Source of the DNA: Paenibacillus sp. SZ31
Lineage (GTDB): Bacteria > Bacillota > Bacilli > Paenibacillales > Paenibacillaceae
Reading direction: 5' to 3'
DNA: 64,000 nt
Assembly (NCBI RefSeq): GCF_012912005.1
Contig: NZ_JABBEA010000001.1
Coordinates: 248,001-312,000, forward strand
This document shows positions 46,379 through 55,406 of the stretch, piece by piece (the stretch's first letter is position 1; every line of letters starts with the position of its first letter). Under the pieces are notes generated by a model, which saw only the letters and a list, made by a program, of their open reading frames with translations, made no database searches and was not told where the DNA came from. The translations under genes and the position numbers were made by a program.

Positions 46379-47299
46379 ATGGAACGTGAACGATTACGGG
46401 AAGACCGAATTCACGGCAATGCCATGTATCCAGTCAGTGTGTACCCGGATATCCAGCAACTTAATGGAGATAGCATTCTCGATTGCCATTGGCATGATGA
46501 GATGGAGTTCACTATGGTTACCGAAGGATGTGCCGTCTTTCAGATTGATATGAACACCGTTGAGGTTCAAGCTGGAGAAGCCATTTTCATCAATCGAGGT
46601 GAGATTCATGCGGGTTATCTGAAGGGCGATGTTCCCTGTGTATTCTCTTCTATTGTGTTTAATCCCGAGCTGCTCGGCAGCCGCACTTTCGATACGGTAC
46701 AGGAGAAATTCATCGGTCCACTGATTCGCAAAACCGTGATTCCCCCTTTTCATATCAAAGCAGATGAGGATTGGGGACAAGAAATTCTGGATCACCTGCA
46801 ACGCATATTCGCGGACCATGCTGCCAGAACAGAAACGTGTGAAATGTCAACGAAAGCGTATCTATATCTAGTATTTGCCCGAATGTTCGAACATATGAGA
46901 CCTGCCCCGCTCAAAGGCACTGTGGCTACAGGGAGTCATGACAAGGTAGAGCGGCTGAAATCCGTGCTCGGCTATATCCACAAGCGTTATCCCGAACCAT
47001 TAAAGCTGAAAGAACTGGCCGATGAGGCCAATATGAGCGAAGGACACTTCTGCCGTTTCTTCAAACAGATGGTGCAGAAAACCCCTGTAGATTACATTAA
47101 CTATTACCGCGTTCAACAGGCCTGTGTTCAGCTCGAGAATACGGATCATAAAATTGTCGATATCGCCATGGATGTGGGTTTCGAGCATCTAAGTTACTTC
47201 ATCACTACGTTTAAAAAACATAAAGCCACTACGCCTTCACAGTATCGCAAAATGTTCTATGAGAACGTAGCCATGGAGTCTGCCCTGGTTCAGGTATAG
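46379..47299 (+). CDS. AraC family regulator of the alpha-xylosidase locus
   Basis: 306 residues. The N-terminal cupin arm shows CHWHDEMEFTMVTEGCA and FINRGEIHAGY. The C-terminal HTH pair is LKELADEANMSEGHFCRFFK and IVDIAMDVGFEHLSYFITTF, followed by TPSQYRK. AAAAGGAGG lies 7 nt before the ATG. Divergent from yicI, it most likely activates xyloglucan genes when an oligosaccharide is present. Confidence 0.93.
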   Translation: MERERLREDRIHGNAMYPVSVYPDIQQLNGDSILDCHWHDEMEFTMVTEGCAVFQIDMNTVEVQAGEAIFINRGEIHAGYLKGDVPCVFSSIVFNPELLGSRTFDTVQEKFIGPLIRKTVIPPFHIKADEDWGQEILDHLQRIFADHAARTETCEMSTKAYLYLVFARMFEHMRPAPLKGTVATGSHDKVERLKSVLGYIHKRYPEPLKLKELADEANMSEGHFCRFFKQMVQKTPVDYINYYRVQQACVQLENTDHKIVDIAMDVGFEHLSYFITTFKKHKATTPSQYRKMFYENVAMESALVQV

Positions 47300-47303
47300 A
47301 AGA

Positions 47304-47346
47304 AGAAGGTGCTCACAGCTCATCAGCTGCAAGCACCTTCTTTATT
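47304..47346 (+). terminator. terminator of AraC gene
   Basis: AGAAGGTGCT pairs with AGCACCTTCT around an inner CAGCT/AGCTG stem, then TTTATT. Confidence 0.85.
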
Positions 47347-47457
47347 AACTTTGCTGCGAACGAGTCAGATAACGCTTTGATCTGAGCCACTTTGGCTGAG
47401 TTAGAACTCATCTCATTCGCTGCTATCAGAGCTATAATTTTGAAGCTTAACATTGCC

Positions 47458-48378
47458 TCACTTTTTCATTGTCTTCCATGAAGTGTACTCATGAACAGAG
47501 AACCCGTTAAAGGACGCATGTGCTGAAGCCATTTTTTCGACCAACTTCAATTGTGCTTCCATATAAGTAGATCCCTCTTCATAAAAGGTAATGAAGTCGC
47601 CTTCCTTACTTTGCTTCGTTTCCACGGCTATAGAGATCGTCTTGCCAAGCAGAGCCGCTTCTGCAAGCTCATCCTTCGCTACACTATAGATCGCAGCCGC
47701 TGTATCGCGGTACGCCATGATGGTGATGGAGTCAAACTTTCGGATCATCCAGCTGCTAACCGCCATCGTTGAACCCGGAATTTTGTAGTTATCCAGCCAG
47801 AAAGGCAGATCAGCGGCTACCGGCATCTTCATCCGTGATGCTCTGCCAACAATATACTCCACATTGCCTTGCCACTGCGTGATCACACTAGCCTGATTGA
47901 TTTTCCATTGCGGATGCACATGTGGCTCAATATCCAGATGAATACCAGCAAATTTCTCATTAGGCAGAGCCTCTGCCTGATATGCTTCGATCCAGTCTAA
48001 GAAGGAAGCAATCTGTTCCCGACTTTCCGTCAGCCCCCAGGCTGATCTTCCATCCATAACGTCAACCGCAATATTCTTGGCTCTCGCCTGACGGATAAAG
48101 CTTTTATAATCCGGAATTTTCACATCCCGGTTCATCTGCAGATAGATGGTATTAATTTTGTTCGTTGTCGCAAAATTCAACACTTCTTGAGGATTGCTTC
48201 GAATCTGGGTCGTGTCCCACACCCACGTCGCTCTTACCGGCACATCAAGATTCCCATGAATCGTTTCATAACTATCCACAGAACCAATAGCAACGGCTTT
48301 CGAAGTATAGGCTGTACTCGCACACAGGATCAAACAACTGAGTAATAAGATAAAACGGTAACCTCTTTTGCTTTTCAT
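47458..48378 (-). CDS. secreted TIM-barrel protein of unknown function
   Basis: 306 residues. A signal peptide is clear: KSKRGYR, then a hydrophobic core FILLLSCLILCASTAYTS. The mature part has barrel-like strands, among them VRATWVWDT, INTIYLQMN, IAVDVMDGRSAWG, FAGIHLDIEPHVHPQW, MPVAADLPFWLD, ITIMAYRDTA and a final FNGFSVHEYTSWKTM. Acidic residues at barrel-strand ends (the Asp/Glu of HLDIEPH and the last His-Glu) look like glycosidase catalytic positions. I do not recognise the family. It stands alone with GAGGGAG before the ATG. Confidence 0.65.
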   Translation of the reverse strand: MKSKRGYRFILLLSCLILCASTAYTSKAVAIGSVDSYETIHGNLDVPVRATWVWDTTQIRSNPQEVLNFATTNKINTIYLQMNRDVKIPDYKSFIRQARAKNIAVDVMDGRSAWGLTESREQIASFLDWIEAYQAEALPNEKFAGIHLDIEPHVHPQWKINQASVITQWQGNVEYIVGRASRMKMPVAADLPFWLDNYKIPGSTMAVSSWMIRKFDSITIMAYRDTAAAIYSVAKDELAEAALLGKTISIAVETKQSKEGDFITFYEEGSTYMEAQLKLVEKMASAHASFNGFSVHEYTSWKTMKK

Positions 48379-48697
48379 ATTTGTACACTCCCTCTGAAAT
48401 TATCAGCTCTGACGTGCAAATCCGGATGAAATTGTGTCGTTTCATATTCATTTTATGGAGACTTATTTAAGTACGACGAATTTGGATTGCTTCTATATGC
48501 AATATCATCTCTAAGACTTACGACGAAAGAATCATATAACATTATTTCGGGAATTCACAGTTCTGTATGTATAGTTCAAAAGTCACAAATATCAGCTATT
48601 ATATAAATTAACCCTACTTTCTTCACGACTTCAGTCATTATTGCCATATGTAAACCAAGCCCCAGAAGACCTAGAAAGCGTTTTCTCCATAAAAGCA
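48379..48697. other. intergenic region between secreted protein and ade
   Basis: No gene seen. AGAAAGCGTTTTCT (48673-48686) is a palindromic cre-like site with two mismatches to the consensus, just after the ade terminator and ~295 bp upstream of the secreted-protein start. The rest is AT-rich. Confidence 0.3.
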
Positions 48698-48720
48698 CAA
48701 AAAAACCGCCCTAAGGCGGC
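48698..48720 (-). terminator. terminator of ade
   Basis: On the minus strand CCGCC-ttag-GGCGG followed by TTTTTTT. Confidence 0.88.
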
Positions 48721-48765
48721 TTTGCATGTCTCTCGATTTGATGATGCTCTAGTCAACATTTCCGT

Positions 48766-50625
48766 TCATTCATTACCCACTGAAGCTACCGGTGTACCGT
48801 CGACCACTTCATCGAAAAGGGACACCAGTTCAATGCCATCTGCTGAGATCCGCACAAGCCCCTTGTCGGACAAACGTAATTCTGGAATCACAACCAGCGC
48901 CAACAAGGAGAGTGTCATAAATGCATTATTCAACGTACAGCCTGCGGATTGTAAAGCTTCACTGACTGCTGCCGATTGGGCTGCAACCACTTCGAAAGAC
49001 TCCGTTGACATCAAACCTGCGATTCGCAGCGGGAATTCAGTTATACCTGTAGCTGTTACCACGGCTACCCCACCTTGCATGCGAATGACACGATTACCGG
49101 CTTCGGCCATCAAAGCATCATCATTACCGATAATCAACAGATTATGACTGTCATGAGCAACCGTCATCGCAATCGCCGCTGGCGATGTGAAGCCAATACC
49201 TCCAACCAGCGCAACCGCGCGATTCCCAGTTTGTTTGTGACGCTCTAATACCGCGATTTTGCATACTTCCCCTGAAGTTGAAACCACAACCTTGCCGTTC
49301 TTCACCGTGACAGGCAGGTGTTTCTCCTTCGTATCCACATGGTTCTCTGTCACATGAATGATTTTTGCACCAATCGTACCCTCTGTAATCGGTGCAGCCA
49401 GTTCCAGATCCTCTGGCTGAATATTGGCTTCCAACTTCACCGTGTTCAGTGCTTCCTCAGGATACGTGAAGCTGTCCCAGACCGCCGTCATTTTCCCATT
49501 CTCGGCCACAACTTGCCCGGCAGCAATCGTCAACCCCACACGTACATCCGCCAGACGGCCGTCCAACAGAATAATGTCAGCTATATTGCCCGGAATAACC
49601 GCACCAATGTCGCGCGCAACCCCGAAGCGCTCAGCTGTGTTAATAGTAGCCATCTGGAAAGCCGTTACCGGCTTCACGCCTTGGGAGATCGCTAGACGAA
49701 CAACAAAATCCATATGTCCTTCTTTGAGCAGCGATTCAGAGCTGCGGTCATCGGTCACCAGCATCATCCGGCGTGTATCCAGTCCAAGCTCGGTACAGGC
49801 TTTGATCGTCTCGGCCACATCATGCCATGCCGAACCTTGGCGCATCTTCGCATACATCCCGAGGCGCAGACGTTCGACCACATCTTCCTTGGTCACACAT
49901 TCATGATCCCCTGTTACGCCACTCGCTGCGTAAGCTGGCAGACGCCAGTCATCTGCTGCCCAGGTAAAGTGACCGTCTGCCACTTTACCTGCCCGGAGGG
50001 TCGCCTGTATCTCACCGATCATCGTCTCGTCCCCGTAGACGACCCCAGGGAAGTTCATTACTTCACCAAGACCAATCATGTCTGGCCCCCAGGAAAGAGC
50101 CTCAGCCACCTCTTCAGGCCCTATATAAGCACCTGTTGTCTCCAGTCCCGGATGGGTGGAAGGTACACAGGAAGCCACCTGCATATATGCAGCCATCGGT
50201 GTGGTGCGTGCTTCATCCAACATCAGTCTCAGACCTTTGAGACCAAGCACGTTAGAGATCTCATGTGGGTCGAAGAAACCTCCGGTCGTGCCTGAAGGCA
50301 ATACCGCTCTCGCAAACTCGGTTACTTTCATCTGTGTACTTTCGATATGGCAGTGTCCATCCAGCAAACCAGGAGCGATATACTTGCCGTTCGCTTCAAT
50401 AATCCGCGTATGTTCTCCGATGGTGTGGCTTACATCTTTGCCGACATAAGCGATACGAGCTCCTTGTACAGCTATGGACATCTCAGGCAAAATCTCACCC
50501 GATATCACGTTCACTAGCGTACCTCCCCGAATGACCAAAGTCGCTGGTAGATCTCCCCGGGCTGTAGCGACCAGATCCGGTACACAATCGGCCATAAGCG
50601 GCCGTTCAAAAGATGATTTGTTCAT
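48766..50625 (-). CDS. ade: adenine deaminase
   Basis: About 619 residues. Deaminates adenine to hypoxanthine in purine salvage, in the cytoplasm. The amidohydrolase metal motif is LDGHCHIESTQMKVTEF, with FFDPHEISNVLG and DDRSSESLLKEGHMDF for further metal ligands and the catalytic region, and the C-terminal GGIGFTSPAAIAMTVAHDSHNLL is typical of AdeC. AAAGGAGG lies 7 nt before the ATG at 50625; the longer frame to 50655 has no site. Confidence 0.96.
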   Translation of the reverse strand: MNKSSFERPLMADCVPDLVATARGDLPATLVIRGGTLVNVISGEILPEMSIAVQGARIAYVGKDVSHTIGEHTRIIEANGKYIAPGLLDGHCHIESTQMKVTEFARAVLPSGTTGGFFDPHEISNVLGLKGLRLMLDEARTTPMAAYMQVASCVPSTHPGLETTGAYIGPEEVAEALSWGPDMIGLGEVMNFPGVVYGDETMIGEIQATLRAGKVADGHFTWAADDWRLPAYAASGVTGDHECVTKEDVVERLRLGMYAKMRQGSAWHDVAETIKACTELGLDTRRMMLVTDDRSSESLLKEGHMDFVVRLAISQGVKPVTAFQMATINTAERFGVARDIGAVIPGNIADIILLDGRLADVRVGLTIAAGQVVAENGKMTAVWDSFTYPEEALNTVKLEANIQPEDLELAAPITEGTIGAKIIHVTENHVDTKEKHLPVTVKNGKVVVSTSGEVCKIAVLERHKQTGNRAVALVGGIGFTSPAAIAMTVAHDSHNLLIIGNDDALMAEAGNRVIRMQGGVAVVTATGITEFPLRIAGLMSTESFEVVAAQSAAVSEALQSAGCTLNNAFMTLSLLALVVIPELRLSDKGLVRISADGIELVSLFDEVVDGTPVASVGNE

Positions 50626-50940
50626 ATGGTTGCCTCCTTTAATAAACGATCCCAAAAAAAAATATATTGTTACGATTATATGAGTCCAGACCTCATGTGT
50701 AAAGAAAAATCACATCCATTGTGCTTAAATACAAATTATGAAGTTATATTTATCCATGGAACCCAATCCTTACGAATTCACGTCAAGTTTTTTGTTCAAT
50801 ACGATCACCTCTACCTGGCTGGAACCTCATCTCGTATACTTTCTTCGCTAAGCTAGCTTCTTCCTGATCTATATATCATATACAAAAAGACTCCCGTTCC
50901 ATTGAACGGAAGCCTTCTTCATGCATATGAACGTATTATG
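50626..50940. other. intergenic region upstream of ade
   Basis: 315 bp, containing the helD terminator (50884-50912) and the ade promoter region. I could not place a convincing promoter. ACTCATATAATCG on the minus strand (50673-50685) is identical to the 5' end of purine riboswitches, but the remaining aptamer is absent. Confidence 0.35.
50884..50912 (-). terminator. terminator of helD
   Basis: On the minus strand CTTCCGTTC-aatg-GAACGGGAG followed by TCTTTTT. Confidence 0.8.
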
Positions 50941-53316
50941 TCAGTCCACTTGCGCAGTAGACACCTTGCCAAGATCGTACCATTCTTCCGACTGGGAGGT
51001 AATGAACGGACTCGGTGTGCCCACACAATAGACATGCAGCAAATGCATCGCTCGCGTACAAGCCGTGTAGAACAACTTGCGTTCATGTTCTTGGGCATAC
51101 TGCTCTGCAGAACCGTCATAGATTAGGACAGCATCGAATTCCACACCTTTGGCCAGATATGCCGGAATGACATGAACCCCCTGTTCAAATGCCAGCGTCG
51201 TTTTCTTGATTAACTTCGGTGCTGTAGGCAGTGCCTTGCTCAATGCAGCATGTACTGCTCTGCTCTCTTCGGCGGTCTTGCAGATGACTGCAACGGATTC
51301 ATACCCTTCCTCAATCAAGTGCTTGAGGTCTGTTGTGATGACGTTCATATGACGCTCCGGATCTGAAGAAACGATAACTTTAGGCTTCTCGCCACTGCGG
51401 TTAAATGGAATAATCTCTTCCCCGCCAGGCACCATGCCACGGGTAAACTCCACGATCTCCCGGGTAGATCGATAACTTCTGGTCAACTCAATCACTTCCG
51501 TATTGTCAGGTCCATACAGGTTAGTCAAAGGTCCTGTTCCACTAAGCACGGAAGAGTGGGCATAGATTGCCTGATTAAAGTCACCGAGTGCTGTTATTTT
51601 CGCCCGTGGGAACAATCTCTTCATAAAGGCCAGCTGAAATGCAGAATAATCCTGTGCCTCATCAATAATGACATGACGAATATTGGAGTTAATATGGAAT
51701 CCAAGCATAAGCTCACGTAGGTACAAGTATGGCGTAATATCTTCATAGGCCAACTCCTGAAGCTTCAATCTTCGTAAAGTCATTTTACAGATGTCTTCCC
51801 ATTGGGCAGGCAAGGCTTCATCCCCCAGCAAGCGGACCATCTGAGCCTCATCATTGAACAAATGTGCATATAACTGTCGTACATCAACGAATCGTAAGGA
51901 CTTAATCCATTTTCGCAACGGTTTGAGTCGGTCACTGACCACCATACGTGCCAGAATTTCTCTTTCCTGCTCAAAGTCATTAAACGTATGGGTCTTTCCT
52001 TTTTGCTTGCGCTTCAACCGTTGATACGCACGTTGCAGATCCTCCGGCTCCATCAGATCCAGCTGCTGATCGACCCAAGGCGCATCCAGTTCACTTTTAC
52101 CAAAGGCAGACAGTTCTTTCAACATCCAGTCCCGCAACATCTCCAGTCGGCTCACCAGCTTAACTGACGACTCGAAACTGTAGAATTTCTCAGCCATAGC
52201 CTCTGACGTGACAATTGCTCGGCCTTGAAAGCGAACCGGCTTGAACTTCATGCCCCCTGACAGCATGCTTTCCTTATAACGTGTAATGACCTTCAGGAAA
52301 GATTCGGATGACTTGAACCGAATGCTGGACATACGAACATCATAATCGGAATCTTCCGTCCCCGTAAGTACATATTCGAGCTGAATGAACGGATCTTCCA
52401 GTTGATACTCACGACCCAAACGGCGTTCCAGATACTCCTGGAAGGTCGTTTGCAACATATTTTCCTCCCCAAGCTCAGGCAGTACCGTAGAGACATAACT
52501 ATTGAACATCGGATTCGGCGAAAAAAGAACCATCTGATCCGCTTGCAGATGCTCGCGGTATTTATAGAGAAGATAGGCCACACGCTGGAGCGCTGCGGAT
52601 GTTTTGCCACTGCCGGCTGCGCCTTGCACAATGAGCATGCGTGTCCGGTCATTGCGAATAATCCGATTCTGCTCCTTTTGAATGGTCGCTACAATACTCT
52701 TCATCTGCGCATCCGAAGTTCGACTGAGCACGGCCTGCAACAACTCATCGCCAATCGTAACCCCCGTGTCGAACATAAAGCGGATACGTCCGTCCCGAAT
52801 GACAAACTGCCGCTTCATCTCTATATCACCGCTAATCTCCCCACTTGGTGTATGGTATGTGATCGGACCCGGCGCCCCGTCATAATACAGGTTGGAGATT
52901 GGCGCACGCCAGTCGTAGACCAGAAAAGATTCCTCTTTTTCATCCAGCAACGATGCAATGCCCAGATAAATACGTTCTGCATTTGGATATCCATCTTCTT
53001 TGAAATCAATGCGACCAAAATACGGTGAATGATGCAGTCGTTTCATTTTGTCCAACGCACCCGCTGTATTCAGATGGCTACGCTCCCGATCGGACAGTAC
53101 CTGTGACTGCTGCCGCATACTGGTTGAAGTCTCCCCGACATCGTCCGCTTCGCTAAAGTTCATTGTGACTTCGTCCCAGAAGTCTTTTCTCATGCCAACC
53201 ACTTCGTCCCGGAAGGAACCTACTTCATCTTCTAACGTTGTGATCTTGCGCTCAATCTGATCGGTCACCGTGTTGACCCGTTGTTGTTCCTCACTCCACT
53301 GCTGCTCTGTACTCAT
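50941..53316 (-). CDS. helD: HelD, RNA-polymerase recycling motor ATPase
   Basis: 791 residues, near Bacillus HelD (774). The N-terminal ~100 residues form the coiled coil that enters the RNAP secondary channel, followed by HSPYFGRIDF and FLVYDWRAPISNLYYD, which are HelD-specific. Walker A is VQGAAGSGKTSAAL (~231-243), Walker B is VIIDEAQDYSAFQ, and later superfamily-1 motifs include ALGDFNQAIY, TRSYRSTREI and YTACTRAMHLLHVY. It releases stalled RNA polymerase from DNA using ATP. It is preceded by GGGG at ~10 nt and ends at its own terminator. Confidence 0.94.
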   Translation of the reverse strand: MSTEQQWSEEQQRVNTVTDQIERKITTLEDEVGSFRDEVVGMRKDFWDEVTMNFSEADDVGETSTSMRQQSQVLSDRERSHLNTAGALDKMKRLHHSPYFGRIDFKEDGYPNAERIYLGIASLLDEKEESFLVYDWRAPISNLYYDGAPGPITYHTPSGEISGDIEMKRQFVIRDGRIRFMFDTGVTIGDELLQAVLSRTSDAQMKSIVATIQKEQNRIIRNDRTRMLIVQGAAGSGKTSAALQRVAYLLYKYREHLQADQMVLFSPNPMFNSYVSTVLPELGEENMLQTTFQEYLERRLGREYQLEDPFIQLEYVLTGTEDSDYDVRMSSIRFKSSESFLKVITRYKESMLSGGMKFKPVRFQGRAIVTSEAMAEKFYSFESSVKLVSRLEMLRDWMLKELSAFGKSELDAPWVDQQLDLMEPEDLQRAYQRLKRKQKGKTHTFNDFEQEREILARMVVSDRLKPLRKWIKSLRFVDVRQLYAHLFNDEAQMVRLLGDEALPAQWEDICKMTLRRLKLQELAYEDITPYLYLRELMLGFHINSNIRHVIIDEAQDYSAFQLAFMKRLFPRAKITALGDFNQAIYAHSSVLSGTGPLTNLYGPDNTEVIELTRSYRSTREIVEFTRGMVPGGEEIIPFNRSGEKPKVIVSSDPERHMNVITTDLKHLIEEGYESVAVICKTAEESRAVHAALSKALPTAPKLIKKTTLAFEQGVHVIPAYLAKGVEFDAVLIYDGSAEQYAQEHERKLFYTACTRAMHLLHVYCVGTPSPFITSQSEEWYDLGKVSTAQVD

Positions 53317-53362
53317 ATGTTAATAGCCCCTCTTTCCCCGGATTGTGTCCTCAAAATCCCAT

Positions 53363-53392
53363 TTGACAAGCCCGAAAAGGCAATGGTATAGT
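53363..53392 (+). promoter_or_regulatory. sigma-A promoter of an intergenic small RNA
   Basis: TTGACA (53363-53368), an 18-bp spacer and TATAGT (53387-53392). It points away from helD into a gap with no plus-strand gene. Confidence 0.7.
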
Positions 53393-53398
53393 TATTAG

Positions 53399-53508
53399 AA
53401 AGTAAACATTTTAATTTTATGTTAATTAGTTCTAATTTTCTGAAAACCATTTTTTATTGTACCAGTGACAACGTCCCGATGCAAGCGGAGGCGTTTTTTG
53501 TTGTTTTC
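53399..53508 (+). ncRNA. candidate small RNA of about 100 nt
   Basis: The predicted start is ~53399, seven bases after the -10. The body is AT-rich and has no ribosome site with a usable ORF. ATTAGAA (53394-53400) can pair with TTCTAAT (53430-53436) if transcription starts slightly earlier. The 3' end is an intrinsic terminator: AACGTCCCG pairs with CGG(A)GGCGTT (one bulge, loop ATGCAAG), followed by TTTTTT at 53494-53499. Flanking genes helD and the split-barrel gene are both on the minus strand, so the terminator serves neither. Confidence 0.55.
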
Positions 53509-53560
53509 TTCTTCATTATTACCCAATCACCGGGTCCTCAACTGACTTAGCAACTCATGT

Positions 53561-54052
53561 CTACTTTCGTAATTCTTCAATTGTCTCTTTCCAGCGGGTA
53601 ATTGCCACAAGTTCATCTTTTAATTGAAATGTAATTCCTGAAGTGATCTCCGCATATGGCGCGTGATCTACACGTACATGAAGCACCTTGGCTTCAAAAC
53701 GATCTCTCGGATGAACAGCCCCCTTCATCTCAGGCAGCAGCTCTACTTCTATACGGATATGTAGCAATCGCTGTCCTTGAACCGCAATCAAGGTAGCCTT
53801 GCCTGTTTTGCTCATGTTCATACTGGTCTGTGTACCTTGCCACAGAGCCAGTCTAAGCTGATGCGGACTTAGCGCAATGACTTCACCCATACTGATCATC
53901 GCCTGATACGGCCACTGATCCTCAGATACGGTCAGGAGTTGCATGGCTTCATGCTGTTTATGCTCCAGATTTGTCCCACTCAACCATTCCATTAATTCAG
54001 CGTCCAACTGCTCTATAATCATGTCTCTATCCCTCAGTTCGTTAATATTCAT
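53561..54052 (-). CDS. pyridoxamine-phosphate-oxidase-like split-barrel protein
   Basis: 163 residues. The central part (PYQAMISMGEVIALSPHQLR, then LALWQGTQTSMNMSKTGKATL) has the strand pattern of FMN-binding split barrels, in which the Ser/Thr-Arg/Lys-Asn stretch contacts the flavin phosphate. The N-terminus is helical. A catalytic role cannot be read; several such proteins bind F420, heme or FMN. It has no operon partner on its side. Confidence 0.5.
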   Translation of the reverse strand: MNINELRDRDMIIEQLDAELMEWLSGTNLEHKQHEAMQLLTVSEDQWPYQAMISMGEVIALSPHQLRLALWQGTQTSMNMSKTGKATLIAVQGQRLLHIRIEVELLPEMKGAVHPRDRFEAKVLHVRVDHAPYAEITSGITFQLKDELVAITRWKETIEELRK

Positions 54053-54073
54053 TCATGCCATTCAGCCCTATGT

Positions 54074-54105
54074 ATGACAAAACAACCCGGACACGTTTGT
54101 CCGGG
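54074..54105 (-). terminator. terminator downstream of the MITE and FUSC gene
   Basis: CCCGGACA-cgtt-TGTCCGGG hairpin; on the minus strand it is followed by TTGTTTTGTC. The palindromic element at 54167-54332 separates it from the FUSC stop codon. Confidence 0.65.
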
Positions 54106-54166
54106 CTATGTTGTAACTCCATTGTATATGATCGCCAAGCAGGTGTGCAATTCGCACTTAGAGGTT

Positions 54167-54332
54167 GTTCAAAAAGTCTAATTTTGATTACGAATCATGC
54201 CTAACGGCATCATCAGCATCGAATATGAAATTCAGCCGAAATGTCCGTTGCTCACGTAGTTTTCCTACGCTCCGCTACTCCATTTCTATCTTCATTCCAT
54301 CTTCTTGGTACTGAAAACCAGACTTTTTGAAC
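54167..54332. repeat. MITE-like element with 13-bp perfect terminal inverted repeats
   Basis: Ends are GTTCAAAAAGTCT (54167-54179) and AGACTTTTTGAAC (54320-54332), an exact inverted pair. The 166-bp element has no ORF. Its interior folds as a second hairpin (GAAATG...CGTAG-ttttc-CTACG...CATTTC). It sits between the FUSC stop (54339) and the gene's terminator. I see no obvious target duplication. No second copy is present in the window. Confidence 0.65.
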
Positions 54333-54338
54333 TTGAAT

Positions 54339-55406
54339 TTAAGGCCACTTAAGCCAGTTCAAAATTTTGTCCTGTGATTCTTTGTCCTCACTGGAGCTAT
54401 GCACATGTTCGGCAAGTCGATTCAGACGTTCCAGCTGATACCCGTAATCATAGATCGCAGCAGCCACGATGGATAATCGTAACATCCCGTCCTTGTCGAT
54501 ATCAAACTCAGTGATCGCCTGTTCCATGAAACGATCATTGTCCAATACAAACTGTGCGGCCTCTTCGCCGTTCGGTTTCAGCTTATCCTCGAACTTGAGC
54601 AGTGCATGCTCATGGAATTTGATAACCAGTTCCAGATGGGAGTCAAAAAACAGATCCATGGCTGGTGTCCGCGGTGCCTGGAAATAGTGGCGTTCCACCG
54701 AATCCAGCACCTCGTATCCTTTTTGCAGACTCAGCAACATCTGTTTGTAGACCACCATCTGCCTGGTTTCGCTGAATTTTGAACGCTTCATCTTCTTCTG
54801 TTCCTCTTCGAACAAGTTATACTTGTCGGACAGAGACTTAATGGAGCTGCCCAGGTTGTTTTTCTCCTCCCGGAACACGACTTCCTTAATCTCATCCGAA
54901 ATCGAGGTTCGCAGAAGCAACGACATGCCGCTGAAGACACTCTGGATCTGCTTGACGAACTGAACCTTCGGTTTCGGAGGAAATACCGTAATGTTGATGA
55001 GAAACGCCGATACAATACCCACCAGTGTCAGCAGAAAACGATTGAGTGCAAAATGCCAGTCACCTGAGGCTTCCATAATGGATACAACCGTGACCAGTGT
55101 CAGTCCAACCGTCTCGCCCATATTCAATTTAAGACATATCATGATAACAAGTACAATAATTAATCCAACAGCAATTGGCTCATTGGACAACACCATACCT
55201 CCCACCAGAGCCACAATAGCTCCGAGTGTGGTCGTTTGCAGCTGATCCAGGAAGTATTTCCAAGAACGATAGATGGAAGGCTGCATGGCGAATATAGCCG
55301 CGATTGCGGCAGGCACGGGAGATTGCGGGTTCAAGAACAGGCTGCTAAGGTACAAGGCAAGCGTGACCGCGATCCCCGTCTTAAGTACACGTGCACCAAA
55401 CGACAT
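54339..55406 (-). CDS. aromatic acid exporter / FUSC family protein
   Basis: 355 residues. The N-terminal ~150 residues contain 5-6 membrane helices (GIAVTLALYLSSLFL, PAAIAAIFAMQPSIYRSWK, AVGLIIVLVIMICLKL, FLLTLVGIVSAFLINITVFP). The C-terminal ~200 residues are a cytoplasmic helical domain (KYNLFEEEQKKMKRSKFSET). This is the DUF939/ArAE_1 layout of p-hydroxybenzoate-type exporters (YgaE/YqjA-like). GAGGAGGGG precedes the ATG by 8 nt. Its substrate is not known. Confidence 0.82.
   Translation of the reverse strand: MSFGARVLKTGIAVTLALYLSSLFLNPQSPVPAAIAAIFAMQPSIYRSWKYFLDQLQTTTLGAIVALVGGMVLSNEPIAVGLIIVLVIMICLKLNMGETVGLTLVTVVSIMEASGDWHFALNRFLLTLVGIVSAFLINITVFPPKPKVQFVKQIQSVFSGMSLLLRTSISDEIKEVVFREEKNNLGSSIKSLSDKYNLFEEEQKKMKRSKFSETRQMVVYKQMLLSLQKGYEVLDSVERHYFQAPRTPAMDLFFDSHLELVIKFHEHALLKFEDKLKPNGEEAAQFVLDNDRFMEQAITEFDIDKDGMLRLSIVAAAIYDYGYQLERLNRLAEHVHSSSEDKESQDKILNWLKWP

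Noticed and set aside
49714..50295. A 193-codon plus-strand frame inside ade.
   Set aside because: Fully antisense to a strongly supported adenine deaminase gene; no recognised motif.
50673..50685. ACTCATATAATCG upstream of ade, identical to the start of purine riboswitches.
   Set aside because: The other conserved parts (second P1 strand, loop sequences and the UUCUACC-like segment) are missing, so no aptamer can form. Thirteen AT-rich bases may match by chance.
53470..53508. The plus-strand hairpin as terminator of the minus-strand split-barrel gene.
   Set aside because: On the minus strand no T-run follows the stem; the six Ts are on the plus strand only.
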